From Nonomuraea ceibae (GTDB taxonomy: Bacteria > Actinomycetota > Actinomycetes > Streptosporangiales > Streptosporangiaceae), in NCBI RefSeq assembly GCF_019396325.1, contig NZ_JAHKRO010000020.1, forward strand, positions 1-64,000: a DNA stretch of 64,000 nucleotides. Direction: 5' to 3'. A program made the translations under genes and the position numbers. This document shows, in pieces, positions 16,316 to 24,283 of this stretch. The stretch's first letter is position 1, and each line of letters starts with the position of its first letter. A model generated the notes under the pieces. The model made no database searches and was not told the DNA's origin. It saw only the letters and a program-made list of their open reading frames with translations.

Positions 16316-16342
16316 CGGATTCTTCGCTTGGCCAAGAATCCG
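16316..16342. promoter_or_regulatory. Candidate MarR operator: nested palindromes
   Basis: CGGATTCTT (16316-16324) and AAGAATCCG (16334-16342) are perfect 9-base arms around a 9-base spacer. A second, offset palindrome CTTGGCCAAG lies at 16327-16336. It sits 54 bases upstream of the marR-type gene and 128 bases before the leader ORF of the divergent membrane-protein gene. Confidence 0.5.
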
Positions 16343-16469
16343 GGCGGCAATCATCACGCTCAGTTATGGTTCTCGCATCGAATGGTGACGGGGAAGCCAA
16401 GTCCATCAGCCGTGGGGACGGCCGGGCCTGACCGCTTCGCCGCGCCTACGGGGCACGGGGGGTGCTTTG

Positions 16470-16499
16470 ATGAACTTCAACGGGGACAAGGGTGCGTGA
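16470..16499 (+). CDS. Possible 9-residue leader ORF
   Basis: ATG at 16470 opens MNFNGDKGA and stops at 16499, overlapping the GTG start at 16492 of the membrane-protein gene. GGGGGG lies 9 bases upstream of this ATG. It could couple translation of the main gene. It is too short for composition to test. Confidence 0.3.
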   Translation: MNFNGDKGA

Positions 16500-17862
16500 G
16501 CACGGGGGCGTTTCACGGGAGGAGCTGAGACAGAGCGCGGCCGTCACGGTGGCCGTGCTCCTCGCTCTCGGCCTGGTCGCGGCGTGGAGCGTCCTGATCC
16601 CTGGCGTCGACGCCTGGGAGAACATCGTGGCCGCGGTCATCGGATCGCTCCGGCTGACCGGGCCCGTCGCCGCCGCGTTCGCCGCCTGGGTGGCGCTGCG
16701 CAAGCGCCGGGCGTCACGCGGCCTGCAGCTGACGACCTGGCGAGCCCTGCGGGCGCCGCTGGCCATCCTGGTGGTGGTGCTGGGCTCGTTCGCCGCGACC
16801 GTGCTGGTGCTGGCCGTCAAGACGGTGCTGACCGAGCAGTCGGGGCGGCTGAGCCTGTCGGGCCTCGGCATGGGCATGGCGGGGCTGGCGCTCTACTCGG
16901 TGATCGGGTGGGTGGCCGGCTGGGTGCTGCCGTACGCGGTCACGCCGCCGATCGCCGGCCTGGCCTGCTACGGGCTGTTCACCTGGCTGGCCGACGGCGA
17001 GGGCTGGGCCGACCGGCTGGCGCCGGGCACGGGCGAGCCGTACGACCTGTTCCAGGGGCTCAGCGGGACGATCTTCCTCAACCAGATCATCTGGCTGCTG
17101 GGCGTCACCTGCGCGCTGCTGCTGGGCTGGGCGGCGCTGGTGACCCGGCAGGCGCTGGTGCTGGCGTTCGCGCTGCTCGCGGTGCTGCTCGCGGGCACCG
17201 GGGTCGCGCGGGTGCTGGCCGAGCCGAAGCCCGCCGCCGCCCAGGAGATCGCCTACAGCTGCCAGGAGTGGCCGATCACGGTCTGCGTCCATCCCGGCAT
17301 GCGCGCCGGGCTCACCGAGCTGGGGGCGGCGTTCACCGAGATCGCCTCCCGCCTGGCCGAGACGCCGGCCGCGTTCACCCGCGTCGAGCAGCGTCCGCTG
17401 GACGACCCGCTCACGCCGTCGTCCGGGCTGGCGCCGATCCACCTGCCCGACCTGTCGGCCGGTTTCGCCGACGAGGCCGCGCGCGAATACCTCGACGCGC
17501 TGGCCGCCCGCTGCCACGGCCGACCCGCCGACGGCTACCGGGAGATCGTGATGGCGTGGCTGCGCGGCGAGCCGCTGCCCGGCGGCCCGCTGCTGGAGCA
17601 CGAGTACGCCGCCGCCTGGTTCTCCGGGCTCAACGAGCACCAGCGCCGCGAGTGGCTGCGGATGTTCTTCAGCGACTTCCAGACCTGCAAGCTGTCGACC
17701 ACCCACTTCGGCGGCGGCCCGGCCGGCACGTCCGTCCAGGTGGCCACCCCGGTCGCCACCGAGCCCGACACCGCGAGCAGCCCCCAGGTCTACCCGGTCT
17801 ACCCCGACCCGAGCGCCTCTCCGGGCTGGGGACCGAAGATGTCACCCCACGGGTGGCACTGA
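16492..17862 (+). CDS. Polytopic membrane protein of unknown function
   Basis: A protein of 456 residues. The first 240 contain about seven hydrophobic helices, for example AAVTVAVLLALGLVAAW, LAILVVVLGSFAATVLVLAV and IWLLGVTCALLLGWAAL. The rest (about 250-456) is a soluble domain with paired cysteines (YSCQEWPITVCVHPG) that lies outside or inside depending on topology. It resembles the membrane part of some actinobacterial ABC transporter-associated proteins, but there is no ATPase gene next to it. It is followed after 27 bases by a DUF4230 gene, so the two form one unit. Confidence 0.7.
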   Translation: MREHGGVSREELRQSAAVTVAVLLALGLVAAWSVLIPGVDAWENIVAAVIGSLRLTGPVAAAFAAWVALRKRRASRGLQLTTWRALRAPLAILVVVLGSFAATVLVLAVKTVLTEQSGRLSLSGLGMGMAGLALYSVIGWVAGWVLPYAVTPPIAGLACYGLFTWLADGEGWADRLAPGTGEPYDLFQGLSGTIFLNQIIWLLGVTCALLLGWAALVTRQALVLAFALLAVLLAGTGVARVLAEPKPAAAQEIAYSCQEWPITVCVHPGMRAGLTELGAAFTEIASRLAETPAAFTRVEQRPLDDPLTPSSGLAPIHLPDLSAGFADEAAREYLDALAARCHGRPADGYREIVMAWLRGEPLPGGPLLEHEYAAAWFSGLNEHQRREWLRMFFSDFQTCKLSTTHFGGGPAGTSVQVATPVATEPDTASSPQVYPVYPDPSASPGWGPKMSPHGWH

Positions 17863-17889
17863 TGATCTCTCCTCGGGTAGTCAAGCAGC

Positions 17890-18561
17890 ATGACGACATC
17901 CCGTACGGCGCCGCCCGCGCCAACCCCCCGGCGGCGCCGCAGGTGGCGATATCTGGCCGGGCTGCTGGTCCTGGCGGTTCTGCTCGTGGTGGCCGGCCGC
18001 GTGGCCTGGACCTGGCTCAACCCGCTCGGCGAGCGCGCGATCGACCGCTCCGGTCCGGCCCTGCTCCAGTCCATCAAGGACATGAGCCGGTACGAGGCCG
18101 CGACCGGCTCCTTCCAGGTCGTGGTGGATCTGGAGAAGGACGCCAACTTCCTCCCGGACGCCGTCAAGGGCAGCCGCACGCTGTTCGTGGGGGCGGGCAG
18201 CGTCGACGCCTATGTGGACTTCTCCACCCTGGCCAAGGACGCCATCACCGTGTCGGAGGACCGCACCCGGGCTGACGTGCGCCTGCCGCGCGCCCAGCTG
18301 GAAAAGCCCAACCTGGACAACACCCGCTCCTACGTCTTCGCCCAGCAGCGCGGGCTGATCGACCGGGTCCAGGACTTCCTGTCGTCCTCCCCCGGCGACC
18401 AGCGGGAGCTGTACGTGCTCGCGGAGAAGAAGATCGCCGAGGCGGCCGTGGCCAGCGACCTGCGCAGCCGCGCCGACGCCAACACCCGCGCCATGCTGGA
18501 GGGCCTGCTCAGGTCACTGGGCTTCACCAAGGTCACCGTCAGCTACGCCGGGGAGCCTTAG
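17890..18561 (+). CDS. DUF4230 membrane-anchored protein
   Basis: A protein of 223 residues with one transmembrane helix near the N-terminus (YLAGLLVLAVLLVVAGRVAW, preceded by RRRRRWR) and an extracytoplasmic domain from about 45 onwards. The segment LLQSIKDMSRYEAATGSFQV followed by FVGAGSVDAYVDF matches DUF4230, a family of envelope proteins with unknown role. It starts 27 bases after the polytopic protein and probably belongs to the same transcript. Confidence 0.8.
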   Translation: MTTSRTAPPAPTPRRRRRWRYLAGLLVLAVLLVVAGRVAWTWLNPLGERAIDRSGPALLQSIKDMSRYEAATGSFQVVVDLEKDANFLPDAVKGSRTLFVGAGSVDAYVDFSTLAKDAITVSEDRTRADVRLPRAQLEKPNLDNTRSYVFAQQRGLIDRVQDFLSSSPGDQRELYVLAEKKIAEAAVASDLRSRADANTRAMLEGLLRSLGFTKVTVSYAGEP

Positions 18562-18705
18562 GCCGTGCCCGCCGTGCCCGGCGCCTTCCTAAGTACCCTC
18601 TAGGCCCCCGGACCGGGGCAGATAAGGCATCCGCCCGATGTGTCGCCCGGGGCCTTAGGACCATTCTTGAGAGTGCAGGGAAACAACAACCAAGGAGCAC
18701 TCTCC

Positions 18706-18858
18706 ATGAACGCCGAGTTCGAATACGTAGTCATGCAGAACCACGCGCGTGAGCTGCGCGAGGCCGCCGCCGAGCACCGCAGGGTCCGGCAGGCCGTCAA
18801 GGAGCAGCGCGGCGAGGGCCGCCACCGCTCCGTCTTCGCCCGCCTGCTCTCGTCATGA
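18706..18858 (+). CDS. Small 50-residue helical protein
   Basis: MNAEFEYVVMQNHARELREA begins a 50-residue protein that is strongly charged and predicted to be one or two helices, with a run of Arg/Glu/Lys and the tail VFARLLSS. AAGGAG lies 8 bases before the ATG. Two tandem terminators follow the stop, so this is a real, probably monocistronic transcript. I do not recognise a characterised family. Confidence 0.72.
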   Translation: MNAEFEYVVMQNHARELREAAAEHRRVRQAVKEQRGEGRHRSVFARLLSS

Positions 18859-18870
18859 CCGCCCCAAGAA

Positions 18871-18902
18871 CGCCCGGCCGCAACCTCCCTCGCGGCCGGG
18901 CG
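18871..18902 (+). terminator. First hairpin terminator after the 50-residue gene
   Basis: CGCCCGGCCGC (18871-18881) pairs with GCGGCCGGGCG (18892-18902), 11 perfect pairs with a 10-base loop, 13 bases beyond the stop codon. Confidence 0.8.
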
Positions 18903-18921
18903 CATCAACCGCCCTGAACCC

Positions 18922-18962
18922 GCGCCCCGCTCTCCTGGGTTGGAGAGCGGGGCGCCCCTTTT
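18922..18962 (+). terminator. Second, U-tract terminator; may also stop the thiolase transcript
   Basis: GCGCCCCGCTCTCC (18922-18935) pairs perfectly with GGAGAGCGGGGCGC (18942-18955), a 14-base stem with a 6-base loop, followed by CCCTTTT. This is a textbook intrinsic terminator on the plus strand, rare in such GC-rich genomes. Confidence 0.9.
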
Positions 18963-19023
18963 CTCACGACATATACGGATGCGCCCTTATATGGGTGCGT
19001 CCTGCTGCTGGGACCCGGCCCCG

Positions 19024-20223
19024 CTACTCGGACACGTCCTGCGCGGGCACGTTGATGATCAGCGCGTCGCCCTGACCGCCGCCGCCGCACAGCCCGGCCG
19101 CACCGAGACCGCCGCCCCGGCGCCTCAGCTCGTGGGCCAGCGTCAGCACCAGGCGGGCCCCCGACGCCCCGATGGGGTGACCGAGCGCGATCGCGCCGCC
19201 GTTGACGTTGACGATCTCCCTCGGCACGCCGAGCTCCTTCGCCGACTGGATGACCACGCTGGCGAACGCCTCGTTGATCTCCACCAGCGACAGGTCGCCG
19301 GGCGTGAGACCCTGCTTGCCCAGGGCGTGCTTGATGGCGTTGGCCGGCTGCGACTGCAGGGAGGCGTCCGGCCCGGCGACGTTGCCGTGCCTGCCGATCT
19401 CCGCCAGCCAGGGCAGTCCCAGCTCCTCGGCCTTGGCCTTGGACATCACGACCACCGCGCACGCCCCGTCGGAGATCTGCGACGCCGACCCGGCCGTGAT
19501 CGTCCCGTCGGCCGCGAACGCCGGCCGCAGCCGCGCGAGCGCCTCGACCGAGGTGTCGCCGCGCACGCCCTCGTCGTCCTTCACCACGATCGGCTCGCCC
19601 CGCCGCTGCGGGATCTCCACCGGCACGATCTCCGACTCGAACGCGCCGTTCTTGGCGGCCGCGGCGGCGAGCTGGTGCGAACGGGCCGACACCTCGTCCT
19701 GCTCCTCGCGGCCGATGCCGAGCCTGGCGTTGTGCCGCTCGGTCGACTCGCCCATGGCGCACTGGTCGAAGGCGCAGAACAGCCCGTCGTGCGCCATCGA
19801 GTCGACGACCTGCGAACCCCCGTACTTGACGCCCTTGCGCAGGCCCGGCAGCAGGTGCGGCGCGTTGGTCATCGACTCCATGCCACCGGCCACGACCACG
19901 TCGAACTCACCGGCGCGGATCAGCTGGTCGGCCAGCGCGATGGCGTCCAGCCCCGACAGGCACACCTTGTTGATCGTGACGGACGGCACGGTCATCGGGA
20001 TGCCCGCCTTGACCGCCGCCTGACGTGACGGGATCTGCCCCGCCCCCGCCTGGAGCACCTGCCCCATGATCACGTACTCCACGTCCTCCGGCGACACCCC
20101 GGCCCGCTCCAGGGCCGCCTTGATGGCGATCCCCCCGAGCTCCACGGCCGACAGCCCGGACAGGGCGCCTAGCAGCTTGCCGATAGGGGTGCGAGCTCCG
20201 GCGACGATGACGGAACCAGACAT
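19024..20223 (-). CDS. Acetyl-CoA C-acetyltransferase (thiolase II)
   Basis: A protein of 399 residues, the normal length for a biosynthetic thiolase. It condenses two acetyl-CoA to acetoacetyl-CoA or runs in reverse in the cytosol. Active-site residues are all present: the nucleophile cysteine 88 in NKVCLSG, the histidine in [10 protein letters not shown] and the acid/base cysteine in [11 protein letters not shown]. It is divergent from methylmalonyl-CoA epimerase, a combination conserved in actinomycetes and tied to acyl-CoA supply for secondary metabolism and propionate flow. Confidence 0.95.
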   Translation of the reverse strand: MSGSVIVAGARTPIGKLLGALSGLSAVELGGIAIKAALERAGVSPEDVEYVIMGQVLQAGAGQIPSRQAAVKAGIPMTVPSVTINKVCLSGLDAIALADQLIRAGEFDVVVAGGMESMTNAPHLLPGLRKGVKYGGSQVVDSMAHDGLFCAFDQCAMGESTERHNARLGIGREEQDEVSARSHQLAAAAAKNGAFESEIVPVEIPQRRGEPIVVKDDEGVRGDTSVEALARLRPAFAADGTITAGSASQISDGACAVVVMSKAKAEELGLPWLAEIGRHGNVAGPDASLQSQPANAIKHALGKQGLTPGDLSLVEINEAFASVVIQSAKELGVPREIVNVNGGAIALGHPIGASGARLVLTLAHELRRRGGGLGAAGLCGGGGQGDALIINVPAQDVSE

Positions 20224-20258
20224 GGCGGGCCTCCTGTGCGCACGGTGGATTCTTTGAC

Positions 20259-20286
20259 ACGATACCCACGCATCGCCGGGTGTCCG
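20259..20286 (-). promoter_or_regulatory. Possible promoter of the thiolase gene
   Basis: On the minus strand CGGACA (20286-20281) and TATCGT (20264-20259) are spaced by 16 bases, 36 bases upstream of the ATG. This is a match by eye to the vegetative consensus only. Confidence 0.3.
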
Positions 20287-20305
20287 CTATGGAGGTTGGC
20301 CACAC

Positions 20306-20728
20306 ATGTTCATGCGTATCGACCACATCGGGATCGCCTGTCACGACCTCGAGGAGAAGATCCGGCTGTTCGCCGAGACGTTCGAGCTGACCGTCGTGGC
20401 GCGGGAGGTCAACGAGGAGCAGGGCGTCAAGGAGGCCATGCTGCACGTCGCCGACGGCGAGGGCGGAGGCTCCTACATCCAGCTGCTGGAGCCGCTCTCG
20501 CCCGATTCGCCGGTCGGGAAATTCCTGGCCAAGCGGGGCGAGGGAGTGCACCACGTGGCGTTCGGGGTTCCGGACGTCGCCGAGGCGATGGGTAAGATCG
20601 GTAACAGGGGCGTCCGGTTGCTCGACGAGCGTCCCAGGCACGGCTCGATGGGGTCGCAGATCGCGTTCCTGCACCCCAAGGATGTTGGAGGAATGCTCAC
20701 GGAGTTGGTTCAGGCGACTAGGCCCTAG
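20306..20728 (+). CDS. mce: Methylmalonyl-CoA epimerase
   Basis: A protein of 140 residues of the vicinal-oxygen-chelate fold. It interconverts the 2R and 2S forms of methylmalonyl-CoA, linking propionyl-CoA carboxylation with the B12-dependent mutase. The metal ligand is in RIDHIGIA (His 7), another in GVHHVAFGV, and LDERPRHGSMGSQIAFLHPK is the typical C-terminal part. The cobalamin adenosyltransferase at 35264 supplies the mutase cofactor. It is followed by the cytoskeletal gene, the order known from Streptomyces. Confidence 0.93.
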   Translation: MFMRIDHIGIACHDLEEKIRLFAETFELTVVAREVNEEQGVKEAMLHVADGEGGGSYIQLLEPLSPDSPVGKFLAKRGEGVHHVAFGVPDVAEAMGKIGNRGVRLLDERPRHGSMGSQIAFLHPKDVGGMLTELVQATRP

Positions 20729-20781
20729 CTAACGCAAAAATCGTTCATTTGTAACTAGTCACGCAGAAACCTGGACGGGGC

Positions 20782-20809
20782 TTCGCACGCGGCAAGTGCG
20801 GAGTACGCT
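20782..20809 (+). promoter_or_regulatory. Possible promoter of the coiled-coil gene
   Basis: TTCGCA (20782-20787), a 16-base spacer and TACGCT (20804-20809). It lies 111 bases before the ATG. A hairpin follows at 20826-20853. Confidence 0.3.
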
Positions 20810-20825
20810 GGCTTTCCACCGGACG

Positions 20826-20853
20826 AGGAGCCTGCCGCGAGGCACAGGCTCCT
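20826..20853 (+). other. Hairpin in the leader of the coiled-coil gene
   Basis: AGGAGCCTG (20826-20834) pairs with CAGGCTCCT (20845-20853) around a 10-base loop. It could end the mce transcript or be part of the coiled-coil gene's 5' leader. Confidence 0.45.
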
Positions 20854-20920
20854 GGCTCGGGTGCCCCGAACCCCCCGTCCGGCCCGTGTAGCCGTCTCGA
20901 CAACCCAGGATCGAGCCTCC

Positions 20921-22219
20921 ATGCAGTCCGACATCGACGCCCAGCTCAACAACTTCTTCGAGGATGCCCCAGCCCGCGAGTTCGACGTCGTGCTCCGCGG
21001 TTATGACCGGCACCAGGTGCACGATCATCTGAAGCAGCTCGACGCCGAGTTGCGGCAGGCCCGCGAGCAGGTCTCCGGCCTGCAGCGCGATCTGTCCGAC
21101 TCCCAGCGCCAGCTCCAGGAGCAGGAGCGTCCCACCTACTCCGGTCTGGGCGCGCGCATCGAGCAGCTCTTGCGGCTGGCCGAGGAGCAGGCCACCGAGC
21201 TCGTGCAGGCGGCCAGGGCGGAGGCCAACGAGATCAAGGCCGCCGCCAAGGTGGAGGCCGCCGATCTGCGGGCCGCCGCCGAGGCCGAGGCGGCCGACAA
21301 GCGGGCGCAGGCCACTCGCGAGAGCGAGGAGATGCGCACCAGCGCCGAGCGGGATGCCGAGGAGATCCGTTCGACGGCCCGCCGGGAGGCCGACGAGCTG
21401 ACCGCCACGACGGAGCGGGAGGTCGCCAAGCTGCGCGCGACCGCCGACCACGAGGTGGCGGAGAAGCGGGCCGACGCCGAGCGCGAGATCGCCAAGCTGC
21501 GCACGACCACGGAGCGGGAGGTCGCGCAGCTGCGCGCCTCGACCAAGCGTGAGCGTGACGAGGTGCTGACCACCGCCAAGCGTCAGGCCGACGAGATGCG
21601 CGCGCAGGCACAGCGCGTGCTGGAGGAGTCGGAGGCCAAGCGGGCGCAGGACGAGGCGGAGTTCGAGATCCAGCTGGCGTCGCGCCGCGAGGAGGCGGAG
21701 CGCCAGGAGGCCGAGCGCCACGCCACCACGCAGGCGGCGACGCAGAAGCTGGTCGCGGAGGCCGAGCAGCGCGCCGCGACGGCGGAGTCCCGGGCCACGA
21801 AGGCGACGCAGCAGGCCGACCAGACCCGCCGCGAGGCCGATCTGCACGCCAAGCAGCTGGTCGCCAACGCCCGTAAGAGCTCGGAGCAGATCGTCGCCGA
21901 CGCCAAGAGCAGCGCCGAGACGATCGTCACCGAGGCCAAGAACGAGGCCGAGCGCACCCGCACGTCGATGCAGCGTCAGGTCGACGAGCTGACCCGGCAG
22001 CGTGACAGCATCACCAGCCACCTGGCCCAGCTCCGTCAGCTCCTGGGCGGCGCGGCCCTGCCGGGCCTGGAGCCGGAGCCCGCGGTCACCGCGGCCCCGC
22101 CGAAGCCGGCGATCGCCGCTCCGGCGCCCGACCCGGTCGAGGAGCGTCCGGCCCCGGCTCCAGTGACGGCCAAGGCGGAGACCAAGTCCGAGGACGACGC
22201 CGAGTGGTGGCAGGAGTAG
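20921..22219 (+). CDS. DivIVA-like coiled-coil cytoskeletal protein (Scy/FilP-like)
   Basis: About 432 residues. The N-terminus NNFFEDAPAREFDVVLRGYD followed by RHQVHDHL is the DivIVA-type membrane/polar targeting motif. From about 40 to 360 it is an almost uninterrupted coiled coil built from repeats such as TTEREVAKLRATADHEVAEK. The C-terminus is a Pro/Ala-rich tail ending in EWWQE. In Streptomyces the neighbour of mce is scy followed by filP, which organise the growing hyphal tip; here a single protein occupies that place. ATG at 20921 is chosen because the conserved motif begins directly after it. Confidence 0.88.
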   Translation: MQSDIDAQLNNFFEDAPAREFDVVLRGYDRHQVHDHLKQLDAELRQAREQVSGLQRDLSDSQRQLQEQERPTYSGLGARIEQLLRLAEEQATELVQAARAEANEIKAAAKVEAADLRAAAEAEAADKRAQATRESEEMRTSAERDAEEIRSTARREADELTATTEREVAKLRATADHEVAEKRADAEREIAKLRTTTEREVAQLRASTKRERDEVLTTAKRQADEMRAQAQRVLEESEAKRAQDEAEFEIQLASRREEAERQEAERHATTQAATQKLVAEAEQRAATAESRATKATQQADQTRREADLHAKQLVANARKSSEQIVADAKSSAETIVTEAKNEAERTRTSMQRQVDELTRQRDSITSHLAQLRQLLGGAALPGLEPEPAVTAAPPKPAIAAPAPDPVEERPAPAPVTAKAETKSEDDAEWWQE

Positions 22220-22270
22220 CCACGACGAGCTGACATGGGCGACATGCACGGGGGCTGATCTGGCAGCCGG

Positions 22271-22309
22271 AGAGAGCCTGGCGACCGCGAAGGTCGCTAG
22301 GCTCTCTTT
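22271..22309 (+). terminator. Terminator after the coiled-coil gene
   Basis: AGAGAGCC (22271-22278) and GCGACC (22281-22286) pair with GGTCGC (22292-22297) and GGCTCTCT (22300-22307), leaving a small TG/TA internal bulge, followed by TTCTGTT. Confidence 0.8.
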
Positions 22310-22344
22310 CTGTTCACGCCCCCGCCTCCGCAGGAGCCCGCCCG

Positions 22345-23454
22345 GTGACGACTGACGTCGAGTCCCCGAAGCCCGCCGCCGACGACAGCCCGCCGGCGCC
22401 GCCACCGCCGCCGTACGGGCTGCCGGGCAAGCCGCTGGCCCGGGGGCCGTTCCTGTTCGGGCTGGTGGGCGGGCTGGGGGTGCTGACGGCGATCGGGCTG
22501 GCGCAGATGGTCGTCAGCTCGCTGAGCACGATCATCCTGGTGATCGTGGCGATGTTCCTGGCGGTGGGGCTCAACCCGGCGGTGGAGGCGTTGCAGCGGC
22601 GCGGGATGGCCAGGCGGTGGGCGATCTCGATCGTGTTCGCGGCGGTGATCGTGGCGTTCACGCTGTTCGGGCTGGCGGTGGTGCCGCCGGTCAGCCAGCA
22701 GTTGTCCGATTTCGTCCAGGCGGTGCCGGGGTATGTCGCCGAGTTGCGGGCGCATCCGACGGTGCGGGCGCTGGAGGCCGACTATCAGATCCTGCAGCAG
22801 CTCGCCTCGTTCGTGACGGGCACGCTGGCGGCGTCGCTGGCGAGCGGGGTCGTGGGCGCGGGGCTGGTGGTGCTCGACGGGCTGTTCACGACGGTGACGC
22901 TGCTGGTGCTCATGCTCTACTTCCTGGGCTCGCTGCACACGATCAAGGCGTATCTGCTCAAGCTGGTGCCGGCGTCGCGGCGGGAGCGCACGAGCGCGAT
23001 CAGCGAGCAGATTCTCGCGGGGATCGGCGGTTACGTGGCGGGCAACGTGCTCATCTCGGTGATCGCGGGCGTGATCACGTGGATCTTCCTGTCGATCGCC
23101 GGGGTCGAGTACGCGCTGGCGCTGTCGTTGATCGTGGCGCTGACCGACCTGATCCCGCTGGTGGGCGCCACGATCGGGGCCGTGGTGGTGACGAGCGTGG
23201 CGTTGCTCGGCTCGGTGCCCGCCGGCATCGCGTGCGCGATCTTCTTCCTGATCTACCAGCAGGTGGAGAACTATCTGATCTACCCGCGGATCATGAAGCA
23301 GTCGGTGAACGTGACGCCGGCGGTGACGGTGATCGCCGCGCTGTTCGGCGGGGCGCTGCTGGGGATCGTGGGCGCGTTGCTGGCGATCCCGGTGGCGGCG
23401 GCGATCGCGCTGATCATTCGCGAGGTCGTGATCCCGAGGCAAGCTCGGAGCTGA
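22345..23454 (+). CDS. AI-2E family (PerM-like) membrane transporter
   Basis: A protein of 369 residues with about eight transmembrane segments, of the PerM/YdiK/TqsA family. Typical elements are FLAVGLNPAVEALQRRG, the central LPFxD-like region and ADLIPLVGATIG-like sequence (here LTDLIPLVGATIGAV), then YQQVENYLIYPRIM. The cytoplasmic N-terminus is proline-rich. Family members export autoinducer-2 or act as Na+/H+ antiporters; substrate here unknown. It starts at GTG and its last 41 bases overlap the 3' end of the convergent hydrolase gene. Confidence 0.88.
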   Translation: MTTDVESPKPAADDSPPAPPPPPYGLPGKPLARGPFLFGLVGGLGVLTAIGLAQMVVSSLSTIILVIVAMFLAVGLNPAVEALQRRGMARRWAISIVFAAVIVAFTLFGLAVVPPVSQQLSDFVQAVPGYVAELRAHPTVRALEADYQILQQLASFVTGTLAASLASGVVGAGLVVLDGLFTTVTLLVLMLYFLGSLHTIKAYLLKLVPASRRERTSAISEQILAGIGGYVAGNVLISVIAGVITWIFLSIAGVEYALALSLIVALTDLIPLVGATIGAVVVTSVALLGSVPAGIACAIFFLIYQQVENYLIYPRIMKQSVNVTPAVTVIAALFGGALLGIVGALLAIPVAAAIALIIREVVIPRQARS

Positions 23455-24208
23455 GGAAGCGCTCGACCGCCGCGTTGAACGCCTCGGGCTGCTCGACGGC
23501 GGTCAGGTGGCCGGCCTTGGGGATGACCTCGACGCGGCTGTCGGGCACGGCCCTGGCCATGGCCTCGCCTTCGGACAGCGGCGCGAGCTCGTCCTCCTCG
23601 CCGACGAGCACGAGCGTCGGCACCTTGAGCGCGCCGAGCGTGTCGAAGGAGTCGGGCCGGGCGGCCATCGCCCGCTGGGCCCAGGCGACGGCCTGGGGCG
23701 GGGCCGACTGCACGAGGCCCTTGACGCGCCCGAACACCATCGCCCTGCGCTGGCGGGTGGTGGGCCCGATGAGGGTGGGCAGCACGTCGGTGACGAGCAC
23801 GTCGTTGCCGTCGGCGAGGACGGCCTGGGCGATGCGCTCGCGGTTGTCGCGGACGGGCTCGGTGTCGGGCCCGGCCTTGGTGCTGGCCAGGATGACGCCG
23901 AGCAGCCGGTCGGGGTGGCGGCGGCAGAAGGCCATCGTGACGTAGCCGCCCATCGACAGTCCGCCGACCACGGCCCGGTCGATGCCTTCGGCGTCGAGCA
24001 CGCGGGCGACGTCGTCGGCCATCACCTCGACCGACGGCTCGTCGTCGCCGAGGCGTGATCCGCCGAAGCCGCGCAGGTCGGGGGTGATGACGCGGCAGGA
24101 GCCGGCCAGCCCTTCCCGTTGCGCCAGCCACATGGCCGACGAGAGCGGGAACGCGTGGAGCAGGACGACCGGGAGCCCGGTCCCGGCTGATCTCGTGTAG
24201 AGCTGCAC
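23414..24208 (-). CDS. Alpha/beta-fold hydrolase
   Basis: A protein of 264 residues. The oxyanion region is LLHAFPLSSAMW, the nucleophile elbow GLSMGG holds the catalytic serine, and the acid and base are likely in EEDELAP and KAGHLTAVEQPE. This is the classic alpha/beta-hydrolase triad order. Substrate unknown; relatives are esterases, lactonases or haloperoxidase-like enzymes. Its 3' end overlaps the AI-2E family gene by 41 bases on the other strand. A shared CGGTCTATCG element lies upstream (24250-24259). Confidence 0.88.
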   Translation of the reverse strand: MQLYTRSAGTGLPVVLLHAFPLSSAMWLAQREGLAGSCRVITPDLRGFGGSRLGDDEPSVEVMADDVARVLDAEGIDRAVVGGLSMGGYVTMAFCRRHPDRLLGVILASTKAGPDTEPVRDNRERIAQAVLADGNDVLVTDVLPTLIGPTTRQRRAMVFGRVKGLVQSAPPQAVAWAQRAMAARPDSFDTLGALKVPTLVLVGEEDELAPLSEGEAMARAVPDSRVEVIPKAGHLTAVEQPEAFNAAVERFLSSELASGSRPRE

Positions 24209-24283
24209 TCACACAAGGTAGCCTCGTTCCCCGCGACAATCACTCCGCCCGATAGACCGATATACCGGATTTACCTGACCGGT

